In this document: positions 17,755 to 26,232 of the stretch, piece after piece | Layout of the letters: the number at the start of each line of letters is the position of its first letter | Position numbering within the stretch: the first letter of the stretch is position 1 | Source of the DNA: a bacterium D16-56 | Lineage (GTDB): Bacteria; Bacillota; Clostridia; Lachnospirales; Lachnospiraceae | NCBI GenBank assembly: GCA_003611875.1 | Contig: RAYY01000016.1 | Span: 33,622-97,621, forward strand | Direction of reading: 5' to 3' | DNA: 64,000 bases | Position numbers and translations under genes: made by a program | Notes under the pieces: generated by a model | The model's input: the letters and a program-made list of their open reading frames with translations, nothing else | What the model was told of the DNA's origin: nothing | Database searches by the model: none

Positions 17755-18765
17755 TTACGATATGGTTAAGTTTTTTACGGAATTGCGGATCACTAAGGAG
17801 GCGTTCACAGAAGGAAGCTCCTTTATGGTTTTGGTCTGAATATGGTGATGGATAAAGTCCACGGCAATGGAAGACATCTGCTTTGCAGGCACAGAAACCG
17901 TGGACAGGGGCGGCGTCACAAAGCTTGCCATGATACAGTCGTCAAATCCGAATACTGACAGATGGTCCGGAATACGCAGGCCCAAAATATAAGCGGCTCG
18001 GTAGATATTAAAGGCCATCATGTCATTACAGGCAAAGATGGCTTCCGGCCGTTCTGGCTGCTGAAGCAGATTCAAGATCTGATTGGGAGTGGAACCCATA
18101 TCCTCCGGGGTAACATCAAACAGAAAAAAGTCAGGGCGGTAAGACAGTCCGCAGGCATTGAAGGCATCCATCATACCTTCATAGCGTTCACGATGAGTGC
18201 CATTGGAAAAACTCTGGAATACGCCGCCGATTTTTTGATGTCCAAGACGGATCATATAATTGACCGCCTCATAGGCGGCTTTTTTGTTGTTCAGCCGCAG
18301 GCAATGTTCCATATCGTCCTCAAAACAGCGATTCATGTAAACATAGGGGATTCCGAACTTGGAGAGGCTTTTGATATGTTCATGCTCTCCGCTGGTGGTG
18401 AAAATAATGACTCCGGCAATATCCATACCGATCAGATTCTCCAATACCTGTTTTTCTTTTTCCAGGCTGTATTCCGTATTGCTTAAGTATAGTAGGTACC
18501 CTTTCTCGGAAGCAAAGGACTCCATGTATTGTTCTAATTTGGTATAAAAAATATTGGTCAGGGAGGGCAAAATCAGCGCCAGGGTCTGACGGCGACCAGT
18601 CTTTAAATTGACGGCCAGGGTGTTGGGGCGGTAATTGAGTTCCTCCACAGCCTCCATGATTTTTTTGCGGGTTTCCTCTTTTAAGTAGCCTTTCCCGGAG
18701 AGGGCGCGGGATACGGTACACACAGAAAAGCCGCATTTTTTTGCAACATCCTTGATCGTCACCAT
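17755..18765 (-). CDS. LacI-family transcriptional regulator
   Basis: 336 residues. The N-terminal helix-turn-helix reads VTIKDVAKKCGFSVCTVSRAL with hinge NYRPNTLAVNLKTG; residues 60-330 form a periplasmic-binding-protein-like sugar sensor (FACNDMMAFNIYRAA, VFGFDD). The frame runs further upstream, but family proteins start at MVTIKDVA and an AAAGGAG site lies nine bases before this ATG. It is divergent from the TRAP operon, whose promoter carries two LacI-type operators, so it most likely represses that operon and perhaps itself. Confidence 0.92.
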   Translation of the reverse strand: MVTIKDVAKKCGFSVCTVSRALSGKGYLKEETRKKIMEAVEELNYRPNTLAVNLKTGRRQTLALILPSLTNIFYTKLEQYMESFASEKGYLLYLSNTEYSLEKEKQVLENLIGMDIAGVIIFTTSGEHEHIKSLSKFGIPYVYMNRCFEDDMEHCLRLNNKKAAYEAVNYMIRLGHQKIGGVFQSFSNGTHRERYEGMMDAFNACGLSYRPDFFLFDVTPEDMGSTPNQILNLLQQPERPEAIFACNDMMAFNIYRAAYILGLRIPDHLSVFGFDDCIMASFVTPPLSTVSVPAKQMSSIAVDFIHHHIQTKTIKELPSVNASLVIRNSVKNLTIS

Positions 18766-18986
18766 GACCGGATACTCCTTTTGTTCTAAGTATTGTCCAC
18801 TGAGGGTAGTATGTGAAAATGATGAAAATTTTGTGATATTGATATATGGAATCATTTTATCAGTTAGAGAGGCTGATGTCAAAGTAAATTTACACCCGTA
18901 AGATAAATGATTAAGCAGGGAGGCAGACTTTAAAACGGATTTCTTACAGAGAAATAAAATAAAAATAAAATAAATATAAAAATTAC

Positions 18987-19032
18987 TTGATTTCTTTTAT
19001 GTAATCGTTTATATTAATAATGTAAACGTTTA
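18987..19032 (+). promoter_or_regulatory. TRAP operon promoter with two LacI-type operators
   Basis: TTGATT (18987-18992), 17 bases, TATATT (19010-19015). TAATCGTTTA (19002-19011) overlaps the -10 and the perfect palindrome TAAACGTTTA (19023-19032) covers the start-site region. Central CG palindromes of this kind are LacI/GalR operators, and the divergent LacI gene is the obvious ligand; CcpA is an alternative. Confidence 0.7.
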
Positions 19033-19079
19033 GCTATATTAGGTTGTTAGGCAAAATTACTAAGAAAAGGGGAAAGAAC

Positions 19080-20141
19080 ATGAGAAAAAGAGCATTGACA
19101 GCAGGAATTTTGACGGCGGCAATGGCAGTTTTAAGTGCATGCAGCGGTATGCCGGGAATGGGGAACGCACAGCCGGCTCCCGCACAGGATGCAAAAGCTG
19201 AGGGAGGAGCAGAAGCAGCAGATACAGACAAGGTCTATGAGCTGAAGATCTCTACCTCACAGACAGAGCAGGCGCTTATTACCAGGAATTATCAGAAACT
19301 GGCAGACACCTTGAATGAAAAGTCCAACGGCAGGCTGAAGGTGACGGTATTTCCGGCAGGACAGTTAGGAAGCGATGAGGACGTGTTGGAGCAGGCCATA
19401 CAGGGAGCCAATGTGGCCGTGAACACAGACGCTTCTCGTATGGGACAGTATGTAAAGGATTTTTCGATTTTGATGATGGGATATTTTGCAGATAATTATG
19501 AAGAATGCTATAAGGTAACCCAGACCGATACCTTTAATGGCTGGTGTGACACCCTTTCCAGTGATCATGGCATCAAGATTCTGTCCTTTACGTTCTATGA
19601 TGGTCCCCGTGAGTTTATGACCAATAAGCCGATCAATACTCCGGAGGATTTGAAGGGACTGCGGATTCGTACTATCGGACAGGAAGTATGTACCGAGACG
19701 ATCCAGGCTATGGGCGGCACTCCGATCTCCATGTCCTGGGGCGAGGTTTACAACGGAATCCAGTCCAAAGCCTTAGAAGGCTGCGAGGTGCAGAATACTT
19801 CCAGCTATCCGTCCAGAATCTATGAGGTTTGCGAATATCAGTCAAAGACCCATCATTTCCAGCTTATGCAGGGACTGATCTGCGGCCAGAAGTGGTTTGA
19901 CAGCCTGCCGGAAGATCTGCAGACCTTGCTGGTTGAGACTTCCGTGGAGATAGGCAAGACAACGGCTGCAGATGTTATGGCTGAGGTAGAGGATGCTGAG
20001 AAGAAGATGGCAGAAGCAGGCATGACCATCGTGGAACCGGATGTTGCTCCCTTTAAGGCACTGGTAGATCCGGTTTATGAGAAGCTGGGATATGCAGAAT
20101 TGAGAGAGCAGCTTTACAAAGAGATCGGTAAGACAAATTAA
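19080..20141 (+). CDS. dctP: TRAP transporter solute receptor, DctP family
   Basis: 353 residues. Lipoprotein signal with LSAC (Cys21) and an Ala/Gly-rich linker, then the DctP fold with LRIRTIGQEVCTETIQAMGG and the NGIQSKALEGCEVQN loop. It captures an organic or sugar acid outside the cell for the QM pump encoded next. AAAGGGG lies seven bases before the ATG; an upstream in-frame TTG (19044) was rejected. First gene of the dctPQM operon under LacI-type control. The ligand cannot be named from sequence. Confidence 0.92.
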   Translation: MRKRALTAGILTAAMAVLSACSGMPGMGNAQPAPAQDAKAEGGAEAADTDKVYELKISTSQTEQALITRNYQKLADTLNEKSNGRLKVTVFPAGQLGSDEDVLEQAIQGANVAVNTDASRMGQYVKDFSILMMGYFADNYEECYKVTQTDTFNGWCDTLSSDHGIKILSFTFYDGPREFMTNKPINTPEDLKGLRIRTIGQEVCTETIQAMGGTPISMSWGEVYNGIQSKALEGCEVQNTSSYPSRIYEVCEYQSKTHHFQLMQGLICGQKWFDSLPEDLQTLLVETSVEIGKTTAADVMAEVEDAEKKMAEAGMTIVEPDVAPFKALVDPVYEKLGYAELREQLYKEIGKTN

Positions 20142-20215
20142 GGGTCCTTGAGGAGCTTGATGCGGAAAGACTGCGGTTCTTGTTTGGAACTGCTGCAGGG
20201 AAAGGAAGCTTTCAG

Positions 20216-20698
20216 ATGAAGAAAATATCGGATTTGATTTTGAAGAGTGAAGAAGTCCTTGCCGGTATTATGTTATGTATGATTGCTGTTTTGGTGTTCT
20301 GGTCCGCAGTGGCCAGAACGATCGGAATGCCGGTGAACTGGGCGCAGGATGTGTCTTTGCTGGCATTTGCATGGCTGACATTTATCGGCTCTGACATTAT
20401 CATTAAAGGCGGAGGGCTGATCCGGATTGATATGCTGGTGAATAAGTTCCCAAAGCCGGTGCAGAAGATTCTGACAATGATTTTTGACGCACTTATGCTT
20501 TTGTTTCTGCTGATTCTGATTGTATATGGATTCCTTCTGGTATCCCAAAGCTGGAACAGAACCTTTAATACACTGAAGTTAAGCTATGCCTGGTGTACAC
20601 TGGCTGTTCCCGTCGGCTCATTGCTGATGTTTTTCAGTGCGATTGGAAAGACGGCAGGAGATTTCAAAAAACCTGTAAAGGAATGGGGGGCTGAATAA
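20216..20698 (+). CDS. dctQ: TRAP transporter small membrane subunit
   Basis: 160 residues with four predicted membrane helices, the DctQ size and layout; the WAQDVSLLAFAWLTFIGSD segment is typical. It pairs with DctM to form the ion-driven transporter. ATG 20216 preferred over 20180 because the family N terminus begins just before the first helix. Its stop overlaps the dctM start by one base (TAATG). Confidence 0.9.
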   Translation: MKKISDLILKSEEVLAGIMLCMIAVLVFWSAVARTIGMPVNWAQDVSLLAFAWLTFIGSDIIIKGGGLIRIDMLVNKFPKPVQKILTMIFDALMLLFLLILIVYGFLLVSQSWNRTFNTLKLSYAWCTLAVPVGSLLMFFSAIGKTAGDFKKPVKEWGAE

Positions 20699-21987
20699 TG
20701 TTAAGTGCAATAGGATTCTTTCTGGTACTCCTGTTTTTAGGTATGCCGGTGGCGTTTGCCATTGCGGTATCGGGATTTGCCTTCTTTCTGATGCGCCCGG
20801 AGATTCCCTGGACAATCCTGGTTCAGAAGTCTCTGTCCACCACCCAGTCCTTTACCATGCTGGCGATTCCGCTGTTCATCTTTGCAGGCAATCTGATGAA
20901 CAATACCGGTATTACCTCGCGCTTGGTAAAGCTGGCCAATGTTATGACAGGCCATATGTACGGTTCCATCGGCCAGGTATCGGTTGTGCTGTCTACTTTG
21001 ATGGGCGGTGTGTCTGGTTCTGCGGTGGCGGATGCGGCCATGGAGTGCCGGATTTTGGGCCCGGAAATGACAAAGCGGGGATATGCGCCGGGCTGGGCAG
21101 CAGCAGTAAACTGTCTGTCAGGACTGATCGTGGCTACAATTCCGCCGTCCATGGGCCTGATCCTTTACGGTACGGTGGGAGAGGTGTCCATCGGACGTCT
21201 GTTTGTGGCTGGTTTTCTTCCGGGGATTATTATGTGTATCCTGATGATGGCGGCCACGGCATGGTCTGCGCGCCATCATGGATATAAGCCGGATCATGAG
21301 AAGCCTTCACCGCCCGGCGTGATTTTAAAAGCATGTATTGAGAGTATTTGGGCGCTGCTGTTCCCTATACTTCTGATTGTCCTGATTCGTTTTGGGGTGA
21401 TGACTCCGTCCGAGTCCGGGGCATTTGCAGTATTCTATGCTCTGGTGGTAGGGGCTTTTATCTATAAGGAGCTGACTTTAGAGAAGTTTAAAAAGTGTGT
21501 AATTGACAGTGTAAAGGATCTTTCTGTGATTACCATGATCCTGGCATTTTCAGGAATCTTCAGCTATGGCGTTGTGTTTGACCAGCTTCCCAAGACATTG
21601 ACAACCATGCTGGTCAGCTTAACAAGCAATAAGTATATTTTGCTGATGCTGATTCTGATTATGCTTACGGTTTTCGGCATGTTTATGGAGACTACGGTAA
21701 TCACGCTGATCGTCACCCCGATTCTGATTCCGATTATTACCCAGTACGGGATCGATCCGGTACATTTCGGAATTATTATGATGACGATTGTCACCATGGG
21801 GTGCTCCACCCCGCCGGTGGGGGTGGCCCTTTATACGTGTTCCAATATTATGGGCTGCTCGGTGGAGGAGACCACGCGATATTCGATTCCGCTGTTTGTC
21901 GCAATTCTGATAACAGTGGCAATGTGTGTGTTCTTCCCCAAGATGGTACTGTTTTTGCCGAATTTGATTTATGGGGCGGCGGTTTAG
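20698..21987 (+). CDS. dctM: TRAP transporter large membrane subunit
   Basis: 429 residues, about 12 membrane helices, the Na+- or H+-coupled transport subunit. Recognised by LGMPVAFAIAVSG at the start, SGSAVADAA in the first half and the TPPVGVALYTCSNI repeat near the C terminus. It starts within the dctQ stop codon, so translation is coupled. The operon ends at the terminator at 22000. Confidence 0.94.
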   Translation: MLSAIGFFLVLLFLGMPVAFAIAVSGFAFFLMRPEIPWTILVQKSLSTTQSFTMLAIPLFIFAGNLMNNTGITSRLVKLANVMTGHMYGSIGQVSVVLSTLMGGVSGSAVADAAMECRILGPEMTKRGYAPGWAAAVNCLSGLIVATIPPSMGLILYGTVGEVSIGRLFVAGFLPGIIMCILMMAATAWSARHHGYKPDHEKPSPPGVILKACIESIWALLFPILLIVLIRFGVMTPSESGAFAVFYALVVGAFIYKELTLEKFKKCVIDSVKDLSVITMILAFSGIFSYGVVFDQLPKTLTTMLVSLTSNKYILLMLILIMLTVFGMFMETTVITLIVTPILIPIITQYGIDPVHFGIIMMTIVTMGCSTPPVGVALYTCSNIMGCSVEETTRYSIPLFVAILITVAMCVFFPKMVLFLPNLIYGAAV

Positions 21988-21999
21988 GTGACTGGAAGT

Positions 22000-22056
22000 G
22001 CTGCAGGACAGGGAAAGCTTTAAGATGGTTAGACCCTGTCCTGCGGCATCTTTTTT
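22000..22056 (+). terminator. Rho-independent terminator of dctPQM
   Basis: GCTGCAGGACAGGG (22000-22013) pairs with CCCTGTCCTGCGGC (22034-22047) and is followed by a T-run at 22051. Confidence 0.85.
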
Positions 22057-22066
22057 CAATACCCTC

Positions 22067-22095
22067 TTGACATTTTCCGCAATTTATTATATCCT
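22067..22095 (+). promoter_or_regulatory. Promoter of the T-box/trpB2 transcript
   Basis: TTGACA (22067-22072), 17-base spacer, TATCCT (22090-22095). The T-box leader starts about 25 bases on. Confidence 0.65.
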
Positions 22096-22121
22096 ATCTG
22101 CAAGTCAATTAGTTACAAACC

Positions 22122-22386
22122 ATTGACCGGGACGAGTAGCTGTTTGAAATATGCCCAGAGAGCTGCAGATGGTGGAATTGCAGCCATAGGAAGAACAGGG
22201 AATGGACCCGAGAGGGCGAACTGAAAGGAAGGAGACTTTCGAGTAGGCGAGACGTGACTGCACGTTACAGCAGAACCTGTATGTCAGTACAGGGTATGAG
22301 TGCATTCGTAAGAATGAATTTAGGTGGCACCGCAGAAGTGAAAGCTCCTGTCCTATGGTTCGATATAGGATGAGAGTTTTTTTATT
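22122..22386 (+). ncRNA. T-box riboswitch, tRNA-Trp specific
   Basis: Stem I opens with GGGACGAGTA, with the AGTA of the specifier-loop turn. CTGTT pairs with AACAG above the specifier loop and GGG with CCC below it. The 3' side of the loop reads GAATGGA, so the specifier is TGG (22203-22205), tryptophan. The conserved T-box is TAGGTGGCACCGC (22321-22333). TCCTAT/ATAGGA plus flanking pairs and a T-run (22342-22386) form the terminator. Uncharged tRNA-Trp should switch this to the antiterminator and allow trpB2 expression. Confidence 0.93.
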
Positions 22387-22468
22387 TTCGTGATGCCGCT
22401 TTTTTAAGTAAACTCCTGAGTTTGCAGCTAATTGGGAATAAAACCATTTTTGGAGAAAGGAAAAAAGT

Positions 22469-23839
22469 ATGGAACAGAACATCCCTTACAAAATTTATCT
22501 GGAAGAACAGGAGATGCCGAAGCAATGGTATAATGTTCGTGCGGACATGAAAAAAAAGCCTGCGCCCATTCTGAATCCGGGAACCTTAAAGCCAGTAACC
22601 ATAGAGGAGCTTTCCGGAATCTTCTGTGAGGAACTGGCAAAGCAGGAGCTGGATGACACAACCCCATATTTTGATATTCCCCAGGAGATTCGGGATTTTT
22701 ATCGGATGTATCGTCCGTCCCCATTGGTTCGGGCTTATTGCCTGGAGAAAAAGCTGGATACCCCGGCTCATATTTATTACAAGTTTGAGGGAAATAATAC
22801 CTCTGGCAGCCATAAGCTTAATTCGGCCATTGCTCAGGCTTATTATGCAAAAAAGCAGGGTCTGAAGGGAGTAACCACGGAAACCGGCGCAGGGCAGTGG
22901 GGAACAGCTCTCTCCATGGCATGTGCTTATCTGGACTTGGACTGTCAGGTATATATGGTGAAATGCTCTTATGAGCAGAAGCCCTTCCGCCGGGAGGTAA
23001 TGCGGACGTATGGGGCCAAGGTGACTCCGTCCCCGTCCATGAATACAGAGGTAGGCCGGAAGATGAACGCCCAGTTTCCGGGAACTACAGGAAGCTTAGG
23101 GTGCGCTATCTCAGAGGCTGTGGAGGCGGCTGTGAGCCAGGAGGGCTATCGCTATGTGTTAGGCTCCGTGCTGTCCCAGGTACTGCTGCATCAGTCGGTT
23201 ATCGGTCTTGAGGCCAAGGCAGCTCTTGATAAATATGGAATTAAGGCGGATATGATCATTGGCTGTGCCGGAGGCGGTTCAAACCTAGGCGGCCTGATCT
23301 CACCCTTTGCAGGACAGATGCTGCGGGGAGAGGCGGATTATGAGATGATTGCCGTGGAGCCGGCCTCTTGTCCCAGCATGACGAGAGGCGTGTATGCCTA
23401 TGATTTCTGTGATACCGGAAAGGTATGTCCCCTGGCAAAGATGTATACCTTAGGCAGCGGATTTATTCCCTCGGCCAATCATGCAGGCGGACTGCGGTAT
23501 CATGGCATGAGCTCTGTGGTATCCGAGCTGTATGACCAGGGGCTTATCAAGGCCAGAAGCGTGGAGCAGACCGAGGTGTTTAAGGCAGCTCAGACCTTTG
23601 CCAGGGTGGAGGGAATTCTTCCGGCTCCGGAAAGCAGCCATGCCATCAAGGTTGCCATGGATGAGGCCATTAAGTGTAAGGAGACCGGGGAAGCAAAGAA
23701 TATTGTCTTTGGCCTGACCGGAACCGGGTATTTTGATATGGTGGCATATCAGAGGTTTAACGACGGGGAGATGCAGGATTATATTCCGTCGGATGAGGAT
23801 CTGGCAAAGGCACTGGGGGAATTGCCCAAGGTGGAGTGA
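22469..23839 (+). CDS. trpB2: TrpB2-type tryptophan synthase beta
   Basis: 456 residues, about 60 longer than standard TrpB, with the extended N terminus of the TrpB-like class. It is a PLP enzyme joining indole and serine to tryptophan. The PLP lysine is Lys116 in GNNTSGSHKLNSA and the phosphate-binding loop is GCAGGGSNLGG. No trpA or other trp gene is nearby, so it may use free indole. Control by a Trp T-box directly supports a role in tryptophan supply. GGAGAAAGG precedes the ATG. Confidence 0.93.
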   Translation: MEQNIPYKIYLEEQEMPKQWYNVRADMKKKPAPILNPGTLKPVTIEELSGIFCEELAKQELDDTTPYFDIPQEIRDFYRMYRPSPLVRAYCLEKKLDTPAHIYYKFEGNNTSGSHKLNSAIAQAYYAKKQGLKGVTTETGAGQWGTALSMACAYLDLDCQVYMVKCSYEQKPFRREVMRTYGAKVTPSPSMNTEVGRKMNAQFPGTTGSLGCAISEAVEAAVSQEGYRYVLGSVLSQVLLHQSVIGLEAKAALDKYGIKADMIIGCAGGGSNLGGLISPFAGQMLRGEADYEMIAVEPASCPSMTRGVYAYDFCDTGKVCPLAKMYTLGSGFIPSANHAGGLRYHGMSSVVSELYDQGLIKARSVEQTEVFKAAQTFARVEGILPAPESSHAIKVAMDEAIKCKETGEAKNIVFGLTGTGYFDMVAYQRFNDGEMQDYIPSDEDLAKALGELPKVE

Positions 23840-23898
23840 ATGGTTTTGCCTGGATGATGGCTGTCAGTGACAGTAGAAAAAATTGGTGTTTTAGCTGA

Positions 23899-23942
23899 CA
23901 AGGGCTGGATTTAGAGGTGATTTTCTAAACCCGGTCCTTTGT
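23899..23942 (+). terminator. Terminator of trpB2
   Basis: AAGG-CTGGATTTAG pairs with CTAAAC-CCGG-CCTT, followed by TTGTTATTG. Good stem, moderate T-run. Confidence 0.65.
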
Positions 23943-23984
23943 TATTGCTTTGATGCTGTCCTTCCATCTATTTTAAATGTTTAC

Positions 23985-24100
23985 AGTGAAAGTCCTATCG
24001 CCGGAGGCGATTTAAAATCAGGGATGTCAAATGCGCCCGCCAGACTTTCATGATTGGTGGCGCGTCCGCAGCCGGGCGCATGGCAACCGTTTGGACGTGG
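23985..24100 (+). ncRNA. Candidate structured RNA with pseudoknot-like pairing
   Basis: In this gene-free gap TGAAAGTC (23987-23994) pairs perfectly with GACTTTCA (24043-24050), and TGCGCCCG (24032-24039) with CGGGCGCA (24073-24080), the two pairs being interleaved. CGCCA/TGGCG (24038/24058) extends the second stem towards a loop holding GACTTTCA. A hairpin ATCGCC-GGA-GGCGAT (23997-24011) sits inside the first pair. A weak promoter TTGATG-17-TTAAAT (23950-23978) would start RNA at about 23985. No known class matched by eye. Confidence 0.45.
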
Positions 24101-24121
24101 ATCTGCTGTGGAGTATTGGAC

Positions 24122-24150
24122 TTGACCTGAAGTGCGGTTTAACCTATATA
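24122..24150 (+). promoter_or_regulatory. Promoter of the aldo/keto reductase gene
   Basis: TTGACC (24122-24127), 17 bases, TATATA (24145-24150), running into AATAAA. It shows that in-frame ATGs at 24132 and before are not the translation start. Confidence 0.65.
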
Positions 24151-24239
24151 ATAAATATGGCTATTTGAAAATGTGGGTTTTCCGCAGCTATATAAAGAAA
24201 AGTTGTGCAAAAAAAGGAGAGAAAGGGGAAATACAGAAA

Positions 24240-25388
24240 GTGAAATATCGTGATTTGGGAAACACCGGATTAAAGGTAAGTGAGATCGGCATGGGCTGCG
24301 AGGGGTTTGGGGAAAACAACTGCGAAAATGCAAAGCTGTTTTTTGACGTGGCAGAGGAAAATGGTATCAATTATTTTGATCTTTACACCTCCAATCCGGA
24401 GATACGTGCCAGCGTAGGAAATGCTCTGAAGGGCAGGCGGGAGAAATTTTATATCCAGTCTCACATTTGTTCTGTTTGGCAGGGCGGCCAGTATAAACGG
24501 AGCCGGAAGATTGAGGAGGTGACGGAGGGATTTGAAGAAATGCTGTCCCTTCTTCAGACAGATTATATTGATGTGGGAATGATTCATTATGTAGACTCGC
24601 TGAAGGATTGGGATGAGATCGTGAACGGGCCGGTGCTGCAGTATGTGCGGGAGCTGAAGGCGTCTGGGAGGATCCGCCATATTGGCCTAAGCAGCCATAA
24701 TCCGCAGGTGGCTCTTGCAGCAGTGAGAAGCGGTGTTATTCAGGTGCTTATGTTCAGTGTTAATCCCTGCTATGACCTGCAGCCGGCAGGGGAGAATGTG
24801 GAGGAGCTGTGGAAGGAGGATAATTACAGCAGCTCTCTGGTGAATATGGACCCGGAGCGTCAGGAGCTGTATGAGGAATGCCAGTGGCGGGGAGTGGGCA
24901 TTACGGTGATGAAAGCATTTGGCGGCGGTGATCTTTTGGATGAAAAGCTGTCTCCGGCAAAAAAGGCATTGACGGTATGTCAGTGTATTCATTATGCCTT
25001 GACCCGTCCGGCGGTGGCAACGGTTCTGGCAGGCGCTCATTCGGTGGAGCAGTTAAAGCGCAGCCTTGCTTATGAGGAGGCGTCCGCAGAGGAAAAGGAT
25101 TACGCCGCGGAATTTGCTTCCTTTCCGAAGATTAGCTGGCAGGGGCATTGTATGTATTGCAGCCATTGCGCACCTTGCCCCAAGGCGATCGATGTGGCAG
25201 CTGTGACAAAGTTTTTGAATCTGGCCAAAGCACAGGGACAGATTCCGGAGACCGTGAGGGAGCATTATGAGGTGCTTCCTCATCATGCAGGAGAGTGTAT
25301 TCGCTGCGGGGCCTGTGAGAGCAGATGTCCGTTTGGGGTGGAGATTATGGAAAATATGACAGAGGCCAGGAGAATTTTCGGAAAATAA
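24240..25388 (+). CDS. Aldo/keto reductase with C-terminal 4Fe-4S domain
   Basis: About 382 residues. An AKR-type TIM barrel starts VKYRDLGNTGLKVSEIGMG. The C-terminal 80 residues contain two Cys clusters, CMYCSHCAPCP and CIRCGACESRCPFGV, as in ferredoxin-like 4Fe-4S domains. The barrel is unusual: the catalytic Lys expected in the IxTK strand is missing (FYIQSH), and the Asp/Tyr region reads NYFDLYTSNPE; the His of DYIDVGMIH is kept. It could therefore be an electron-transfer oxidoreductase rather than a classic NADPH carbonyl reductase. The GTG at 24240 fits the family start; the promoter at 24122 rules out the 24132 start. Confidence 0.85.
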   Translation: MKYRDLGNTGLKVSEIGMGCEGFGENNCENAKLFFDVAEENGINYFDLYTSNPEIRASVGNALKGRREKFYIQSHICSVWQGGQYKRSRKIEEVTEGFEEMLSLLQTDYIDVGMIHYVDSLKDWDEIVNGPVLQYVRELKASGRIRHIGLSSHNPQVALAAVRSGVIQVLMFSVNPCYDLQPAGENVEELWKEDNYSSSLVNMDPERQELYEECQWRGVGITVMKAFGGGDLLDEKLSPAKKALTVCQCIHYALTRPAVATVLAGAHSVEQLKRSLAYEEASAEEKDYAAEFASFPKISWQGHCMYCSHCAPCPKAIDVAAVTKFLNLAKAQGQIPETVREHYEVLPHHAGECIRCGACESRCPFGVEIMENMTEARRIFGK

Positions 25389-25450
25389 AGAAGGAGATGC
25401 ATCGGTAAGCGCTGAAAAAAATATTGAAAATTTGCTCGGTTGAGGGGTAC

Positions 25451-25479
25451 TTGTCAGATAATGAAATAGTTGGTATAAT
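25451..25479 (+). promoter_or_regulatory. Promoter of the second secreted repeat protein
   Basis: TTGTCA (25451-25456), 17-base spacer, TATAAT (25474-25479). About 40 bases before the gene. Confidence 0.75.
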
Positions 25480-25526
25480 AAAGAACGGAAATTATTGGCA
25501 ATTACAGAGTAAAGGAGAAAAGTGTA

Positions 25527-26150
25527 ATGAAAAAGAAGGCTTTGACGACCCTGATGGCTGCTTCCATGGCTTTGGCTGTGGGAGGCACTGCTTTTGGAGC
25601 AGAGTGGAAGAAGGATGATAATGGCTGGTGGTGGCAGGAGGATAACGGAAGCTATCCGGTGAGCACCTGGCAGTGGATTGACGGGAACGGGGACGGTGTG
25701 GCAGAGTGCTATTTCTTTAACGAAAAGGGCTATAATCTGCAGAATGCAGCTACCCCTGATGGATATACGGTAGATGCCAGCGGGGCATGGATCGTGGATG
25801 GAGTTGTTCAGACAAAGACATCAGAGGCTCCTGCTGCAGCTGCCGGTACAGAGGCTTCCCAATATCAGGATGATTACAGCGGTGTGTATGAGGTTCCTTT
25901 CTATGAGGCAGACGGAAGCATTGTCATGGATTCCATATCTGTGGTCTATGATGGTTCTGCAAATGCTATTTCGGTTACTTATCCGCGTTTTGACATTACA
26001 CTCACCTATACTTATGCAGGGCCGGATTACAGGGGAGTAATGTTCTTTGAGCTGATTTCAGAAGAAGAAAAGGACGCGATCTTTTTCCTTGCGCCTGGCG
26101 TGATAGAGTGGCCGACCGATGATGGAAGGATGTCTTTCACCAGGAAGTAA
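25527..26150 (+). CDS. Secreted protein with cell-wall-binding-like repeats
   Basis: 207 residues: signal peptide (1-24, ending GTAFGA), then aromatic repeats (EWKKDDNGWWWQEDNGSYP; STWQWIDGNGDG; CYFFNEKGY) and TPDGYTVDASGAWIVDGVVQ, closely parallel to the protein at 11833. An Ala/Glu linker leads to an unrecognised domain of about 85 residues rich in beta strands (VYEVPFYEADGSI). AAAGGAG lies nine bases before the ATG. Export and wall association are inferred from the repeats; the partner is unknown. Fragments of similar proteins lie just downstream as pseudogenes. Confidence 0.82.
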   Translation: MKKKALTTLMAASMALAVGGTAFGAEWKKDDNGWWWQEDNGSYPVSTWQWIDGNGDGVAECYFFNEKGYNLQNAATPDGYTVDASGAWIVDGVVQTKTSEAPAAAAGTEASQYQDDYSGVYEVPFYEADGSIVMDSISVVYDGSANAISVTYPRFDITLTYTYAGPDYRGVMFFELISEEEKDAIFFLAPGVIEWPTDDGRMSFTRK

Positions 26151-26158
26151 AGAAGCAA

Positions 26159-26232
26159 GCCGCAGCCGTGGGAAGGCTGCCGTTCACGGGGCATATTATA
26201 GGGGCGCCTTTGGCTGCGGCCTGCCCCGTGAA
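26159..26232. repeat. Interleaved inverted repeats after the secreted gene
   Basis: GCCGCAGCC (26159-26167) is complementary to GGCTGCGGC (26212-26220), and TTCACGGGGCA (26183-26193) to TGCCCCGTGAA (26222-26232). The order a-b-a'-b' allows either of two hairpins or a pseudoknot. GCAGCC/GGCTGC (26162/26175) offers a third local hairpin. No T-run follows. Confidence 0.6.

Noticed and set aside
18380..18736. Overlapping frame inside the LacI gene
   Set aside because: The LacI frame is fully explained by its HTH and sensor motifs; the alternative has no ribosome site.
24132..24239. N-terminal extension of the aldo/keto reductase from an ATG at 24132
   Set aside because: The ATG lies between the -35 and -10 of the gene's promoter, and the extension has no family resemblance.
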